Assembly (NCBI GenBank): GCA_015680905.1 | Contig: CM027381.1 | Location: 1,131,501-1,195,500 of the forward strand | Direction: 5' to 3' | Origin: Coptis chinensis | Taxonomy: Eukaryota; Streptophyta; Magnoliopsida; Ranunculales; Ranunculaceae | Length of the DNA: 64,000 nucleotides | Part shown: in pieces, positions 42,598-55,189 of the stretch | How the letters are laid out: each line of letters starts with the position of its first letter | How positions within the stretch are numbered: position 1 is the stretch's first letter | Position numbers and translations under genes: made by a program | The notes under the pieces: generated by a model | The model's database searches: none | What the model was told of the DNA's origin: nothing | The model's input: the letters and a program-made list of their open reading frames with translations, nothing else

Positions 42598-43998
42598 TGA
42601 TAAGTGTAAAATGAATAGTTTACCTACGAAATGAACGATGAATTCAAAACGTAAGTAAACTAAAACTGTTCTTTTACGAGTCTCAATTATCAAAGCTTCT
42701 ACTCTCGATGCGAATTGCACTAAGTGGAGCAGGAAGTTCGTTCCACTCCTAGTTCCCTAGCATGGATTGTTTTCTAAGTCTAAGAAATCAGTCTTAAGTC
42801 AATGAGAGCTTTACGAAATAAGTAACTAGACTACGATGCAACTTACCCACAAGATACAACTAGTCAATTAAATAAACGACTATGAAATTACTCATTGATT
42901 CTATGATAGGGAGTTAGAGGGGAATTGATTCCACCTTAACTCAACTTAATCCACTACCGGCGAATAATCGTAAAATCCGAATTGAATCGCTACGCTGTGA
43001 AACAATTGGTTATTCCTAATCCCTAATTACACATGGCATTTCTACCAATTCATAACTAGCATGTGAACAATTAAACCCATTCTCATGGTGAACTAATTAT
43101 TTACTGGTAGAATAGAAATTACGGCGACTCTACGATAAACGGAATCAAGCTTTCATCAAGGCTTCTCAACCCCCTCAAATGGAGGTTTAGCCTTGAATCA
43201 TTCATAAATCATTTCCATTTAGATTAAAACTAAACATACTATCAAGATTCAAAATTTACTTAATTTAAACAATAATGAAATCTAATTTAATGACTAAAAT
43301 GAAATAATGACAGGAATTGAAATTAGATCTAGAATTGGAAATGACAAAATCGAAATTAACAAATAGCTATTTATTTATTAATACTAATGAAGAACTATGA
43401 TTCTAATAGTTTTAATCTAAGACAAGAATTTGAATTAAAACTAAACTTAATTAAAACAATCAATTCTAGATCTAGAAGCTATTCTAATGGCTACTTTCTA
43501 TTCTAAGCTATGTACCCTAATTCTCTACTAATTAATCTACCATTAACAAAGAGCTAAGCTTTTGTTTTTATACATTCAGATCCAAAAATCGTGCATGGGC
43601 TTGGAGCCATGTTTTGGGCGAGAATCAAGCCCAAAAACCCAATTTTTCGATCCAAAAGGCCTCTTCAGCTAGATTCGGCTTCAACAGACTTTTCGTCCAC
43701 TTATGCTCCTCTGATTGGGTCAAGGCTTGGACCATTGCAAAGCCCTTTCCGAGTCGGTCGTTTTGACATAAGGTAGGCCCAATTCCGAGGCCTGAGTCAA
43801 AAGATATGGCATTCGAAAGTTCTGCTGACTTTTGCTCCTTTATCTCACTAAAGTGGCACATTTCTGCACATAATGGACTTTGAAGCCTGAAATGCATAAA
43901 AACACGTAATCAGTATTAACTCTTGCTTATTATTCACATAATTGGTCTAACAAGTATGATTATTAAGGGGTTAAAACTACAGTTTTGGGCTCTTATCA
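42598..43998 (-). repeat. E2 3' LTR
   Basis: 1,401 bp; on the minus strand TGATAAGAGCCC to ACTTATCA. Differs from the partner LTR at scattered sites, with a cluster of small changes around 42955-43010. TATA-like TATAAAAACAAA at about 43567 on the minus strand. Confidence 0.93.
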
Positions 43999-45890
43999 AA
44001 CCACCCCAAACAAACATTTTGCTTGTCCTCAAGCAAAGATGAGAAATTAGAATAAGTGACCAAAAATGGAGTTCTAACTACTCTCGTTTATTTGAGTGCG
44101 ATTGCATTGACCATATGCAACAAGGCCTTAAACCACTAGGAATTCCCTAGTGGGCCGAATTATAACCTCGTGAGAGTTTTCCAGTGAAGGTACTCACAAA
44201 CTTCATCTATACTACAACGACTAAAAAAATAAAACTATTGTTTCCTTATTCATGCTCAACTATCTATACATCTCTCTAGCAATTGAATAAGAATAACCAA
44301 GTCAAAACCTAAGTTAATATATGCATAATAATCTATCATCTACAATAAACATATACCTGATGAGTAGTACTATAAAATGTTTAGCGGGTTTGTTTTAGAG
44401 AACTTCGGAATAAGCGTCCTTAAGTAGGTTCTCACAATAATAGTCAAGAAACAACACTCTGATTTTTCCACTCAAGTTTAAGCTACTCCGATTAATGCAG
44501 TGGGCACACTTTACCTTACAATCTCAATGACAACAAGGAAGCCGGTCGATCAAACAAATCTGCCACTTACTATCACACTAACCTATTCCTAATTGAGCTA
44601 GAGGTCTTTATTAGGTGTTACGGGGGATAGGAGATGGTTTAAGAAGGAAGGAAATGGATATTCAAAGGGCAGTCCGAGATAATAGAGTCTTCATATTACG
44701 TAACTAGAAAAACCTTGTTATTTACTTTTGCTTCTACACTTTGTTTCCATCCTTAGCCATATTTTTCTTTTCTTTTTCTTTGGCTTTTGACTCCCTTTTA
44801 TTCTATTTTTGGAGTTTTTATTTTATTTCTATTTTTATTTTTTTTTTTCTTTGGATGGAAACTTCTTTTCTTTATTTTACGAAGCAACTAACTAATTTTT
44901 TGTTTACCGCGGGTTTTTCTTCTTCTTTCTTCATCATTCTATTCTCGGACTTATTCTAAATTGGGTAGGTTGATTTATTTTTTTTTTATTTTGTTTTGTT
45001 TTTGTAACGTACAGGTAAAGGAATTGTGGTTTATGGAAGGGCTAATGAAAGGCTCGATTAGGCGACTAGCGAAAAATATACTTAGGTCAGAATTTCTAGC
45101 TATATCGATCCAAAAAGGGCCTAAATTCTCGCTTTAGGATATGGTTTAGTGATCAAGCAAGTGGGCGTGTGATTTCTCTATCGGGATTTTACTTCTCCCT
45201 TGTGTCATTTCTCAAATGTTTTACATCATATAAGGCTTTTTAGGCTATATTCTCACAGGATTTGTAGAATAAGTACTCTAGCCTAGATTTCAGAAACTTT
45301 CTTGCTAACAATCATAGATACTCATGTAATATATTTATAGATAGATGTAAAGATTATTACCTATATATTAACCTAAGTTTCTAACAATTATTCTTACGCC
45401 TTGATTGAGACTTCTAGATTGTTAAGAGCATGGAGAAAGAAACAATACCAATATTCCTAAGTGTATAGCATAACTTATTTATTTATATTTTTTTGAATTT
45501 TTGAAATTTTAACTAGAAAACAAATGCATATTATACATATTTATATCCTAGCGGATGTCTTAATTACACGTGTTTCTATGCCCCCCAAACAAGAAGCATG
45601 CTTTGTCCTCAAAGCATTTAAATAAAGAGGGTAGGAAAAATACCATTGAAGCGTGAATTTCATAAACATCTGCAAAACAAGGTTAGAACGTGCTAATATA
45701 GGAAATAAAAACTGGTACGAACTCTATAAGAGTTCCACCCATTATGGGGTTAACAATTAAATTGCTTGGGCCATAAGCGGACACTAACGAAACTAAAACT
45801 TACCTCCACTCCGCTGTTATTATTCGTCATCTTAGGTCATCCTCTACTTCTATAAAGAAGTGAGGCTCCTTCAGCGATCTGCCATGCTAT
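43999..45890 (-). other. E2 polypurine tract and 3' region
   Basis: Minus-strand TTGTTTGGGGTGGTT (44000-44013) abuts the LTR. A second purine run, CTTGTTTGGGGGGCA, lies at 45580-45593 after TTGAGGACAAAGCATG. A T-rich tract at 44760-44860 (A-rich on the element strand) is conserved in E1, E4 and E3. No gene seen. Confidence 0.7.
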
Positions 45891-46747
45891 GATAATTTGC
45901 CGGGCTTCACGCCATTTATCATCTATGGTTGCTAACCTATTAAGTGCCACTTGGTCGATGGGGTGTAGGGTGCAACCTGGTGAGGTTGTATCCGCCACCC
46001 TTGCCAAGTCATTGCGGAAAAGATCGAATAATACTATTGGTGGGTCGCGTGTCTACCCTAATCCAATCCGTGAAGCGTGTACAAAAAACGGGGAAAGAAA
46101 CATAGCATAATCATTGAAATTAGAACGGGCATAAGAAGGTACTTATGCCTCATGGTATGGGCTCGTGCTAAACTAGACATCAAAATTCGGGAAGGTCATA
46201 GAACCGGCGTCCCGTGGCTAAAGCAAGGAAAACGCTGCAAGTGGCGTCATTCACGTAAGAAAAAACCGCCATTCCCCTAAAATGTTTAGCATAATCCAAA
46301 ACATAACAGTTCCTATGTTCATGGACAAAGCTACCAAGAACAACGTTATAGTCCCTTTGGTCCTCAATACGGAAAATGCCTGCCCCATAAGCCTCGTGCA
46401 AAACTCATAAGTGTAGACATGCATATTATCGACCCAATAGCACCATGGGTCTTGTATCTCGGCCGGGCATAGCAAGTCCAAGAACAAATGCTAGCAAGAA
46501 CACGGTAATTTCCATTGGTTCATCGTCAATGTTGATGGAGAACACTTGTTCTCCATCCGGTCTCTCAAAGAAAATGCAGTTATTATAAAAATAAGATGCA
46601 AGTCTTTGGAGAATAAAGTTCACCGGTCTTACCATAAGAGGTTCCCAGCCAACGTATGTGATCACCTCATGAAAACCAAGCACCGTAAGTAGTGCTTTGG
46701 AACAAATCTTCGAAAAGACTGTTCGGTATTATTATAGGAGATGTCAT
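45891..46747 (-). pseudogene. E2 ORF C (broken)
   Basis: The ATG at 46745-46747 starts MTSP; blocks include LFEDLFQSTTYGAWFHEVI, YVGWEPLMVRP, CIFFERPDGEQVFSINIDD, EITVFLLAFVLGLAMP, AYGAGIFRIEDQRDYNVVLG and VNDATCSVFLALATGRRFYD, close to those of E4. Several frameshifts and stops break the frame (46426-46683, 46251-46487 and 46180-46401 are the open pieces). The Trp of VGWEPL is kept here while E4 has a stop, showing independent decay. Function unknown. Confidence 0.68.
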
Positions 46748-47090
46748 CTCAAAACTACGCTCTGGAACAGCTGCAAAACAACCGGGGCACAACTTCGAAA
46801 AAACTGGAATTTTTCTGGTCCACGGAAGTCGAGCGCCCAGCCTCAACTAGAGGCGTGGCGCTTTTTATTATTTTGGAATTCCAGTGTTTGGCCTTGAAGT
46901 CGCTTTTGACTTAGAAAAGGGCGCTCTGAGCAAAATTTTATGTCGAAGTGTAGGCCAGCGCCCTTCCTCCGGGGCTCGGCTCTCGAGTTGCGATTTCGCG
47001 AAAATGGAGACAAAACGTGGGAATTGCGGGTGTGAAGGGTGCGTGATGGAAGTTAGATGTAGTGTGAGTTGTGAGTGTAGAATGTATGAA

Positions 47091-47200
47091 GTTTATATAG
47101 ATTTTAAGTTGCTAAAACGGATCGGGAAGTTGCCAAAAAGTATTTACGGCAGTTTCCGGAAATCCTAAAATTTCCAAACCCGAAAACGGAAACAACTCAT
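47091..47200 (-). promoter_or_regulatory. E2 internal promoter upstream of ORF C
   Basis: On the minus strand CTATATAAAC (47091-47100) is preceded by about 95 bp with CCGTTTTCGGGTTTGGAAAT and GGCAACTTCCCGATCCG, matching E4 nearly base for base and E1 more loosely. A CA-rich probable start region follows (TTCTACACTCACAACTCAC). Confidence 0.65.
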
Positions 47201-47574
47201 TTTCTTGATTCTAATTCAAACCCAGTATCTTGTAGGTTGATTTTATGATTGAATGTACCTATTTAATCTAGATTTCATCCTACAATGATTCTCAATCATA
47301 GATATGCCTAAACGCGGCCATATTTTCACCTTACTCAAATAAATTCTAACACTAGGGTTATATAAAAATAAAGTTTGAATTGATAAAACCACCCCCAAAC
47401 AAGTTGGGAAGGTGGGGTCAATATGAAATAACCACACATACTGAAAATAACCCCTTATATTAAAATTTTCATTCGGAGTACCTTTCACTACAAAATTCAA
47501 ATTACGAAAATAAAAGTTACATTACAATAAAAACAACAAAAATAAATAAAACAACAACCACTATCAATCCTCAG

Positions 47575-48690
47575 ACTCTCTAAACACCTTGCCACTGGTG
47601 GCGGAGGGCACACTCTCTAGTGGTGGCTCCTGGGCTCCCGAAGGTCCAGCAGCAGTCGTCCTTCGTCGACGACGCTCATGCCTCGTAGCTGTGTCCTCGA
47701 GCGAGTCGTATGAGGTGGGAAGCGTGCAAGCATATCCACTCTAAATTGGCTGGGCTTCCATCTCGACCTCGCTTTCCCATCTCTCATCCTCTCTGCGGGT
47801 GCGGATCTCGAAGTTGTGATGAATAGTCGCTGTCGAGTCCGGAGGTCTGCACACATAGTGTTTAGTGAACGCGATGCCCCTATGAAGCATAGCCATGCGT
47901 TACGCATCTGATCAACACCTCGGAAGGCATCCGTATCAAAGCAAGTCACGCCTCCTCATCCTCCTCCGAATCATCCTCATCCTCCTCCTCTATCTCATCC
48001 TGTTCCCCTATCCGCGGGCAATATCCAGCGTTGTTGGACACACTCCTATAGATACCGGGTTACGGTGCGGGGTAATGTAAATCCTATCGACGCCGAGCTG
48101 CTTTCATCTTCACATGATCTTGGTAATTAACCACGGGAAGAGGTGCCAAAGACTTTCCGACCCCCTAATCATGCTAAGCAAAACTCCAAGATACAGAAAT
48201 CGTGCTTACGCTCCCTGGAGTACCCATAAGATGTGGAGGCAGGGGGATCGATGTCACCGACCTTGTCCTTCCCTAGGACATTCCGACCAATCCAATTGAA
48301 GTAGCCCGGTTGGTTGGTCCCGAGGGATGCCTGGCGAACACAATGGGAGTTTGTATTGTAGCTCCCATTGATGACGATCCACGCCCATCAAAGGCTCTAC
48401 CCCATCAAACCGGGGCTCTGTAAAGTGGCATCGGATGGATTCTAGGCGGAATGCCTAGAATCTCAACCAACAATCGATGAGTCAACTCCTTCCTCTTCTT
48501 CCTTACCAACACAAAAATCCTACTCCCTCCAACTCCCCGGTGTTGTAGAACCGTCGGACCAAGTCTTCGTGGTAGAAGGCTTCGTCGAAAGTACCATAAA
48601 CTACTCCAGTCTCTACTAGCCATTTCGTCGTGAAAAGCGGTAGCGAAGTGGTCGGCGATGAAAACTTGCTCGGTAAAATTCGCGTTGTTG
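47575..48690 (-). pseudogene. E2 ORF B (plant-transposon-type domain plus helical tail, broken)
   Basis: Seen in shifting frames on the minus strand: AFYHEDLVRRFYNTGELEGV, RLLVEILGIPPRIHPMP, and then GVGKSLAPLPVV. The C-terminal helical part has NFEIRTRREDERWESEVEME and ATRHERRRR. The order and wording match the intact-looking ORF B of E4. The N-terminal (LVRxFYNT ... EILGIPP) pattern resembles the PF20167-like putative plant transposon domain. At least five frame breaks. Role unknown. Confidence 0.62.
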
Positions 48691-49493
48691 AGCCATCTAG
48701 TGTTTGGAATGGAGTGAGGGTTGAAATGTGATGTGGTGGTGGGATTTTAATAGGCCGGTTGAAGCAACAGTGGTGGTGGTGGAGTGGTGTCGGCGCAGCA
48801 CAAAAATTATGAATTTTCGGTGGGTTTTAGTGATGGAAATCGGTGGGGGTTGTGGTGGTATTGTTTTAGAGAAGATTTGGGTTGGGATTTGATTTTGGGC
48901 GTGGGTTTATTGTATTTTCTTTTTAATTTTTATTTTGTTTTAGGTTTTGGAGCTTTGTTAATGGCGGAATGGAGGAAGAAACGATGAACTGTTCGTGGAG
49001 GTAAGGGCGCGGTCGCGCTGTCGGTGGGCGCGGGTTGGCCCAAGCCCAAAATTGAAATTTTTGATTTTTTTCGATTTTTTTTTTCGCGAACTTCAAATCA
49101 AAATTGCCGCTTCGTTACCGGTCCGATTTTTGCGAATGAGATATGGAAATGATCAGGAGAGAATTTCCAATCCAATGATCCATAAAACACTCTATTCCGA
49201 CTTCAGATGACATACGAGATAGTGGAAAATGCCTCGAAGTGCGTGCATGACATAAGTTATCTTGACGAATGAACTCTAAATTAATAGATTATGTCAATCC
49301 GAATCATAATACAATAAAACGGCCTAAGCAACTCTAATGGAACATAAAACCTTTTAATGAAACACGAACACCCCCCCCAAACAAATTTTTACAACGAAGC
49401 TTAGAAAATTTGTTTTAGCAGATGGGTCTTTTAAAGTCGATTCGAGACTTCCTAGATTACTATGTTTATTTTTATTTTTTATTTATTTATTTA

Positions 49494-49552
<59 letters not shown>

Positions 49553-50216
49553 TTTGGAAGGAAAAACAATAAGCAATAAAGACATAATTCACACCATAGA
49601 GAAACATGACTCAAAAATCGAGAAAAACATGCAAGAGTGGAAAACGTGAACTATGTGAACCGTTGACTTAGGATCCGTACTTACAGCCACACACTCCATA
49701 GGGAGGGCCCGATTACCTTAATGGTGCACTCTCACCAATATATTAAAGTGAAAGGAAGTGCACTAAACACGAAATTGAGTCGTTTATAGTCGAGATACTT
49801 TCGAGACTTTATCTAAAACATATGTATGAATATGCAGTTGATCATATATCAACAACCGAAATAGTTGTGGATCATTCCATAAATAAATATCACAGAAAAC
49901 ATATCCAAACACAATCAAGCACCAAGATTTCCTCTGACGCAGACCTAGTGGAATGAAAACGAAGTCGGATAACCCTATTGTGTAACCTATCATGCACCTT
50001 CTTTTTATTTTTGAATGAGTGGGTGTTTTAGTAAATAAGTGTGGAAAAGTGAATGGTTGTGGAGAATATGGTGGATATGGATAAGTTGTAGAAAGACGAC
50101 TGTATTAATGAGGATGTGGTTTTAGCACCAACTCATTCATTGTGTGTGTGTAGGGACTGCCTCAATTCTGAAAATGAAGGTGTCAAATAGTTTGTCCTTC
50201 CGAAGTATCTGTTTTG
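48691..50216 (-). other. E2 spacer between protease and ORF B
   Basis: Non-coding. It holds a GC-rich block in the probable ORF B leader (49005-49045, GGGCGCGGTCGCGCTG), a polypurine-like run (minus TTTGTTTGGGGGGGGTG, 49369-49385), a long AT microsatellite (49464-49555) and a stretch around 49870 that reads LWNDPQLFRLLIYD and matches the equivalent spacer of E1. Confidence 0.6.
49464..49555. repeat. ATTT and AT microsatellite
   Basis: TTATTTATTTATTT repeats pass into (TA)n and end in a T-run. Simple-sequence expansion in the E2 spacer. Confidence 0.95.
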
Positions 50217-51345
50217 CTAGGAGGATTTAAAAATTATGAAGCACGGGAGAAACAAAAAAGGATCGAGTGCAAACTCGAGATTCCTTTGAAAGGGTGGAAG
50301 GAGGGGAGTCGAGGTGGATGTTGTGCAAGTTAGTTCTTGATAGGGTGAATTGTCACCTACTCGAAGAAACTCATCGAATTCCTCATCTAGATTGGTCATA
50401 TCCACATTACTATGGTAGTCCTCTACATCTTTGAGAAAGTCATCTATCCCGTCCTCATCAATAATATGTGTATCTAGTGTAGGAATGAAAATGTTGGAGT
50501 CTGACTTTCCAAAGGAAAGAATTTTGGGAATATGATTATCAGGGAACGTGTTGTTGAAATAATCTCGAGCGAAGCTCTCGATCATGCTAACCTCTTCCTC
50601 CATAGATGAATCGGGTAACTGTGTCCTTGTTTTAAAAACATTGACTTCAACAGCAAGATGGCCAAAAGACATGGACATTGAACCATCCGCGGCAATTAAT
50701 GAAGCATTGGCGGTTGCCGGGAAAGGGCGCCCTAAAATGATCGGGACAGAGTCGTTAGCGACTTACGTATCGAGGACTACAAAATCAGCCGGATAGTAGA
50801 AATCCTGAACTTTTACCAAAGACACATTTTTCGACTACACCCTTAGGATACTTAATAGACCGATCAGCTAATTGCAACGTCATTTTAGTGGGTTGCATCT
50901 TGTCTAGACCTATTTGTCTATACAAATAAATGGGAGTAAGTTAACACTAGCCCCCGTGTCTAATAACGCGGTCGTCAGATAGGAATCTCCTAAGGTGCAT
51001 TGTATGCTGATGGGGCGACCGGGGGTCCTTGTACTTAACAATTCCATTATTTTCGGATAAGGTTGGGAATTGTTACGTTAAAAAGCGTCTTTTGGTATAT
51101 TTGTCTTCACGCCTAGTAGTACACAATTCCTTAAGAAACTTAGCATGATGTGGTAGCTTTTTAATAGCTTCGAGGAAGGGAAGGTTTATAGTTAGATTCT
51201 TAAAAACGTCCCTAATCTCCTCGTAATTTGTATCCCTAGTTAACATGGCTAATTTTTGTGGAAACGGTGGTTTTACGTCTATATTTAGCAATGGTATCAC
51301 CTGGATGTTTAACCGTGGCTTTCTGTTTCTTAGGTTGTGTTGTAA
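50217..51345 (-). pseudogene. pro: E2 protease (Athila-type)
   Basis: The segment 51073-51300 reads IDVKPPFPQKLAMLTRDTNY, LTINLPFLEAIKKLPHHAKF and LKELCTTRRE, the conserved Athila stretch before the protease. The active site TALLDTGASVNLLPF (about 50935-50980) has an intact DTGA. After a frame change, the C-terminal SVPIILGRPFPATANA leads into the open frame 50217-50678, whose acidic tail ends LLPPFQRNLEFALDP. That ending matches the end of the E1 gag-like ORF. A stop and frameshifts break it. Confidence 0.82.
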
Positions 51346-51390
51346 CTGGTACCTCTACAGTGGTAGGCTCTTCAGTTTCTATTTCGGTAT

Positions 51391-52928
51391 CTAGTAAAAT
51401 AGTAGGTGTAGGGACTCTTGGTGGGAAGTAACCATAGGCATAGTTACCTTGTTATCAACCACTCTGCCGCGGAGAGTGGTGATGGCATTTATCTCACCTA
51501 CATTTTCATATTCATTACTAGTATTATCGGTTACCTCAAAGGCTGTGTTTGTTGTTTTAGGATTAGGTATTGCGTGACACGGCAACACACCTTTGGTTTG
51601 GGCTTTATCTTGAGCCAACTGTTGGGTTAAATTATTAACGGATTGTAGAAGCCGCTGGTTAGATTGAGCCATGGTTTGGAAAAGTTTTGGCTCACTTGTA
51701 TGAAGGTGTCAAAGGCGATCCGGTTGTGTGGGTGTAGTAGTCGGGGGTGGTGTGGTAGCACTATTTCACGCGGGAATTATTTATTGGTGGATTTTGATAA
51801 TTATTATTGACCGGACGATACCTCTATTAGCATTATAATTATTATAATTACCTTGACCTTGTCGAGGTTGCACTTGGTTGTTATAATTATTAAAATTACC
51901 ATGACCCCATCCTTGTCGTGGTGGAGCTTGGTTAAAAGCCGTATGGGCCTAAAACATATTGATTATTGTACCCTTGAGGTGTGACTTGTTGGTTATTTCT
52001 CCAACCGGAGTTGGGATTTTTGTCTCCAAAGGGCGTTAGGTTCACTATTAATGGAACAAGCCTGTTCATAGGCTATAGGACGATGGGAGTCGGGATGCTT
52101 TCGGGACTCTAACGAAACTACATGGGTTTGAATTTACATTCATGACGGGGATAGACTTTTGTTGTACAAAATGGCCTCTACCTTTTTAGTGAGTGATTCG
52201 ATTAGAGTTTTAAGCTCGAATCGTGTTTAATTTCAAACATACCGCCTTTAACGTATTAGTAGAACTAGCGGGCGGGAGTAATCGTCACTACCCCCATTAT
52301 TATTTAAGCTTAGTTTGGTCCTCTAAAATTTATAAGCCTCCGAGGCTCCTTTGCTTAAGAAACTACCCCGTTCATTATGTCAAGGACTTCTTTATGGTGA
52401 TGTTGAAGTCCTTTGAAAAAGGCACGAACTAACGTGTCTTTTGCTAGGTTATGGTGTGGACACTCTATAAGCAGATCGGTGAAACGATTCCAAGCCTCAG
52501 AAAATGATTCATGAGGATTTTGTCGAAAGAAATGAATCTTGGAAAGCATCTCATCCATCTTTAGGGGTGGGTAAAAATGTTCCATAAACAAATGAACAAG
52601 TTTAGCCCATGAGTCCATGAGAATTAAATTAGGCGGCTAGGCGTTAAAGCTTAAGACCCTTATATCGGCTAAGGTGAAAGGGAATACCCTTAATTTAATT
52701 TGTTCCGCAATACCAACCGTGGGATGGTGGAATGTTGTTAGGACTTGTTCAATCCTACGATGTGCGATAAGGTTTTTCATGGTCTAAACCATGAAAAGCG
52801 GGTAACAAATTAAAAATATTTGGAGGGATTCTCAAAATCCCCATTTGGTCTGCTAGAACGATGCAAGATTTGGGGCTATCGCTCAAGGCTTTGTAGAAGT
52901 CCGAGAGGAGTCTCTCTTTTTTCCCCAT
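51391..52928 (-). pseudogene. gag: E2 gag (Athila-type capsid region)
   Basis: The ATG at 52926-52928 begins MGKKERLLSDFYKAL; then IPPNIFNLLPAFHGLD, AEQIKLRVFPFTLADI and LMDSWAKLVHLFMEHFYPP, KIHFFRQNPHESFSEAWNR and FTDLLIECPHHNLAKDTLV. This is the retrotrans_gag core in Athila style (ESFxEAWxRFxDLLxxCPHH). The 51391-51672 frame adds MAQSNQRLLQSVNNLTQQL and INAITTLRGRVVDN, the usual gag-protease border. No clear zinc knuckle was found between. Frame breaks at several sites. Confidence 0.85.
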
Positions 52929-53623
52929 TATATCGGTGGTGTGTGTGAAATAGTAGTTAGAGGTGTAGTGGGTGGTATACTAGATAGATTTGATTGATGA
53001 TGTTGTTGTGTATTTACGTTCGGTGTTTTGGTTCGGCCGAACTTAATCTCATGCAAGACTAAGTCAAACTTAACTAAACATGCAACACTCCAAACAATTC
53101 TGATATACTAGTAGAAACCTCTAACCGAGATGCGAGGTGTGGAAGAAAGGAATACGATTAAGGCCTTGCTTCGCTTATGAATAAGCGTCTTGTTTACGCT
53201 TGTTCGGTGTATAGAAGCGAGTTAGAACACTGAAAAATATGAAAGATCAAAGTTTGAATCAAAACCGGCCGAAATCGAAAAAAACATTTAACACCAAGCC
53301 ACGCGCAGAAGCGGTTTAGCGCTCGAGTAATTTTCAAATTACGGTGTTTTTAAGCGGCGGTCGCTCCATGGGGCTGGTCGCTCGGTGTAAATTCAATTAC
53401 AGTGTTTGGCGAGCGGTCGGTGCTTGGTATGGGCGTGGCGCGCGGTGGTAAACGAAATTCCAATAACTTAGCGGGTCGCGCTCTCCTCCTTGCTGCGGCG
53501 GCTCGGTATTTTTCGAATTTGTCACTTGAAATGGGCAACCACGTGAAACAAACAAGGGTGGGTGGGTTTAATGGGACTTAAAAATGACTACTTCTACAAG
53601 GAAAACAATGCTAAAGTGCAACT
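52929..53623 (-). other. E2 leader with GC-rich repeats
   Basis: Untranslated leader between PBS and gag. Degenerate GCGC-rich words are concentrated at 53300-53515 (for example CACGCGCAGAAGCGGTTTAG, TGGCGCGCGGTGG, GGGTCGCGCTCTCC), the same position as the 10202-10290 cluster in E1. Confidence 0.6.
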
Positions 53624-53641
53624 AAGATGGCAGCGGCGCCA
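53624..53641 (-). promoter_or_regulatory. E2 primer binding site (tRNA-Asp type)
   Basis: On the minus strand TGGCGCCGCTGCCATCTT starts two bases after the LTR end. Same layout as E1 and nearly the same sequence; the first bases match the Athila tRNA-Asp PBS. Confidence 0.78.
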
Positions 53642-53643
53642 TT

Positions 53644-55043
53644 TGATAAGTGTAAAATGAATAGTTTACCTACGAAATGAACGATGAATTCAAAACGTAA
53701 GTAAACTAAAACTGTTCTTTTACGAGTCTCAATTATCAAAGCTTCTACTCTCGATGCGAATTACACTAAGTGGAGTAGGAAGTTCGTTCCACTCCTAGTT
53801 CCCTAGCATGGATTGTTTTCTAAGTCTAAGAAATCAGTCTTAAGTCAATGAGAGCTTTAGGAAATAAGTAACTAGACTACGATGCAACTTACCCACAAGA
53901 TACAACTAGTCAATTAAATAAACGACTATGAAATTACTACGTGATTCTATGATAGGGAGTTAGAGGGGGAATTGACTCCACCTTAACTCAACTTAATCCA
54001 CTACCGAAATCGTCAGTAATCCGAATTGAATCTGCTACGAGAACAATTGGTTATTCCTAATCCCTAATTACACATGGCATTTCTACCAATTCATAACTAG
54101 CATGTGAACAATTAAACCCATTCTCATGGTGAACTAATTATTTCTCGTAGAATAGAAATTACGACGGCGACTTTCTACGATAAACGGAATCAAGCTTTCA
54201 TCAAGGCTTCTCAACCCCTCAAATGGAGGTTTAGCCTTGAATCATTACTAATCATTTCCATTTAGATTAAAACTAAACATACTATCAAGATTCGAAATTT
54301 ACTTAATTTAAACAATAATGAAATCTAATTTAATGACTAAAATGAAATAAGGAAAGGAATTGAAATTAGATCTAGAATTGGAAATGACAAAATCGAAATT
54401 AACAAATAGCTATTTATTTATTAATACTAATGAAGAACTATGATTCTAATAGTTTTAATCTAAGACAAGAATTTGAATTAAAACTAAACTTAATTAAAAC
54501 AATCAATTCTAGATCTAGAAGCTATTCTAATGGCTACTTTCTATTCTAAGCTATGTACCCTAATTCTCTACTAATTAATCTACCATTAACAAAGAGCTAA
54601 GCTTTTGTTTTTATACATTCAGATCCAAAAATCGTGCATGGGCTTGGAGCCATGTTTTGGGCCAGAGAATCAGGCCCAAAACCCAATTCTTTCAGTCCAA
54701 AAAGGCCTCTTCAGCTAGATTCGGCTTCAACAGACTTTTCGTCCACTTCTGCTCCTCTGATTAGGTCAAGGCTTGGACCATTGCAAAGCTCTTTCCGAGA
54801 CGGTCGTTTTGACATAAGGTAGGCCCAATTCCGAGGCCTGAGTACAAAGATATGGCATTCGGAAGTTCTACTGACTTTTGCTCCTTTATCTCACTAAAGT
54901 GGCACATTTCTGCACATAATGGACTTTGAAGCCTGAAATGCATAAAAACACATAATCAGTATTAACTCTTGCTTATTATTCACATAATTGGTCTAACAGT
55001 ATGATTATTAAGGGGTTAAAACTACAGTTTTGGGCTCTTATCA
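53644..55043 (-). repeat. E2 5' LTR
   Basis: 1,400 bp, ends as in the 3' copy. Followed on the right by the TSD CATCC (55044-55048). The high similarity of the two LTRs indicates a fairly recent insertion compared with the copia and E3 hosts. Confidence 0.93.
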
Positions 55044-55189
55044 CATCCCGCCAATAGATAATGGTTTTCCAAATGGTGCTCCATTATTGTTTCCCCTACT
55101 TGTTCAAATGTGCCAACATATCATCATCATCAGGGTAGTAACGAACGTTCCTTAGGTACTATGAAGGATGTTCATGCCATTATCAAAGC

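Larger units (their letters stand above)
42598..55043 (-). mobile_element. E2: complete Athila-like element with gag-protease and ORFs B and C
   Basis: LTRs at 42598-43998 and 53644-55043 are very similar, with TG..CA ends and the TSD CATCC at 42593-42597 and 55044-55048. On the minus strand the order is 5' LTR, PBS, leader, gag, protease, spacer, ORF B, ORF C, 3' region, PPT, 3' LTR. No RT, RNase H or integrase motif was found in the 12.4 kb, so it depends on another element. It inserted into the 3' part of E3. Confidence 0.94.

Noticed and set aside
47895-48299. Plus-strand frames over E2 ORF B
   Set aside because: Shadows of the decayed minus-strand ORF B; no homology blocks are seen in the plus frames.
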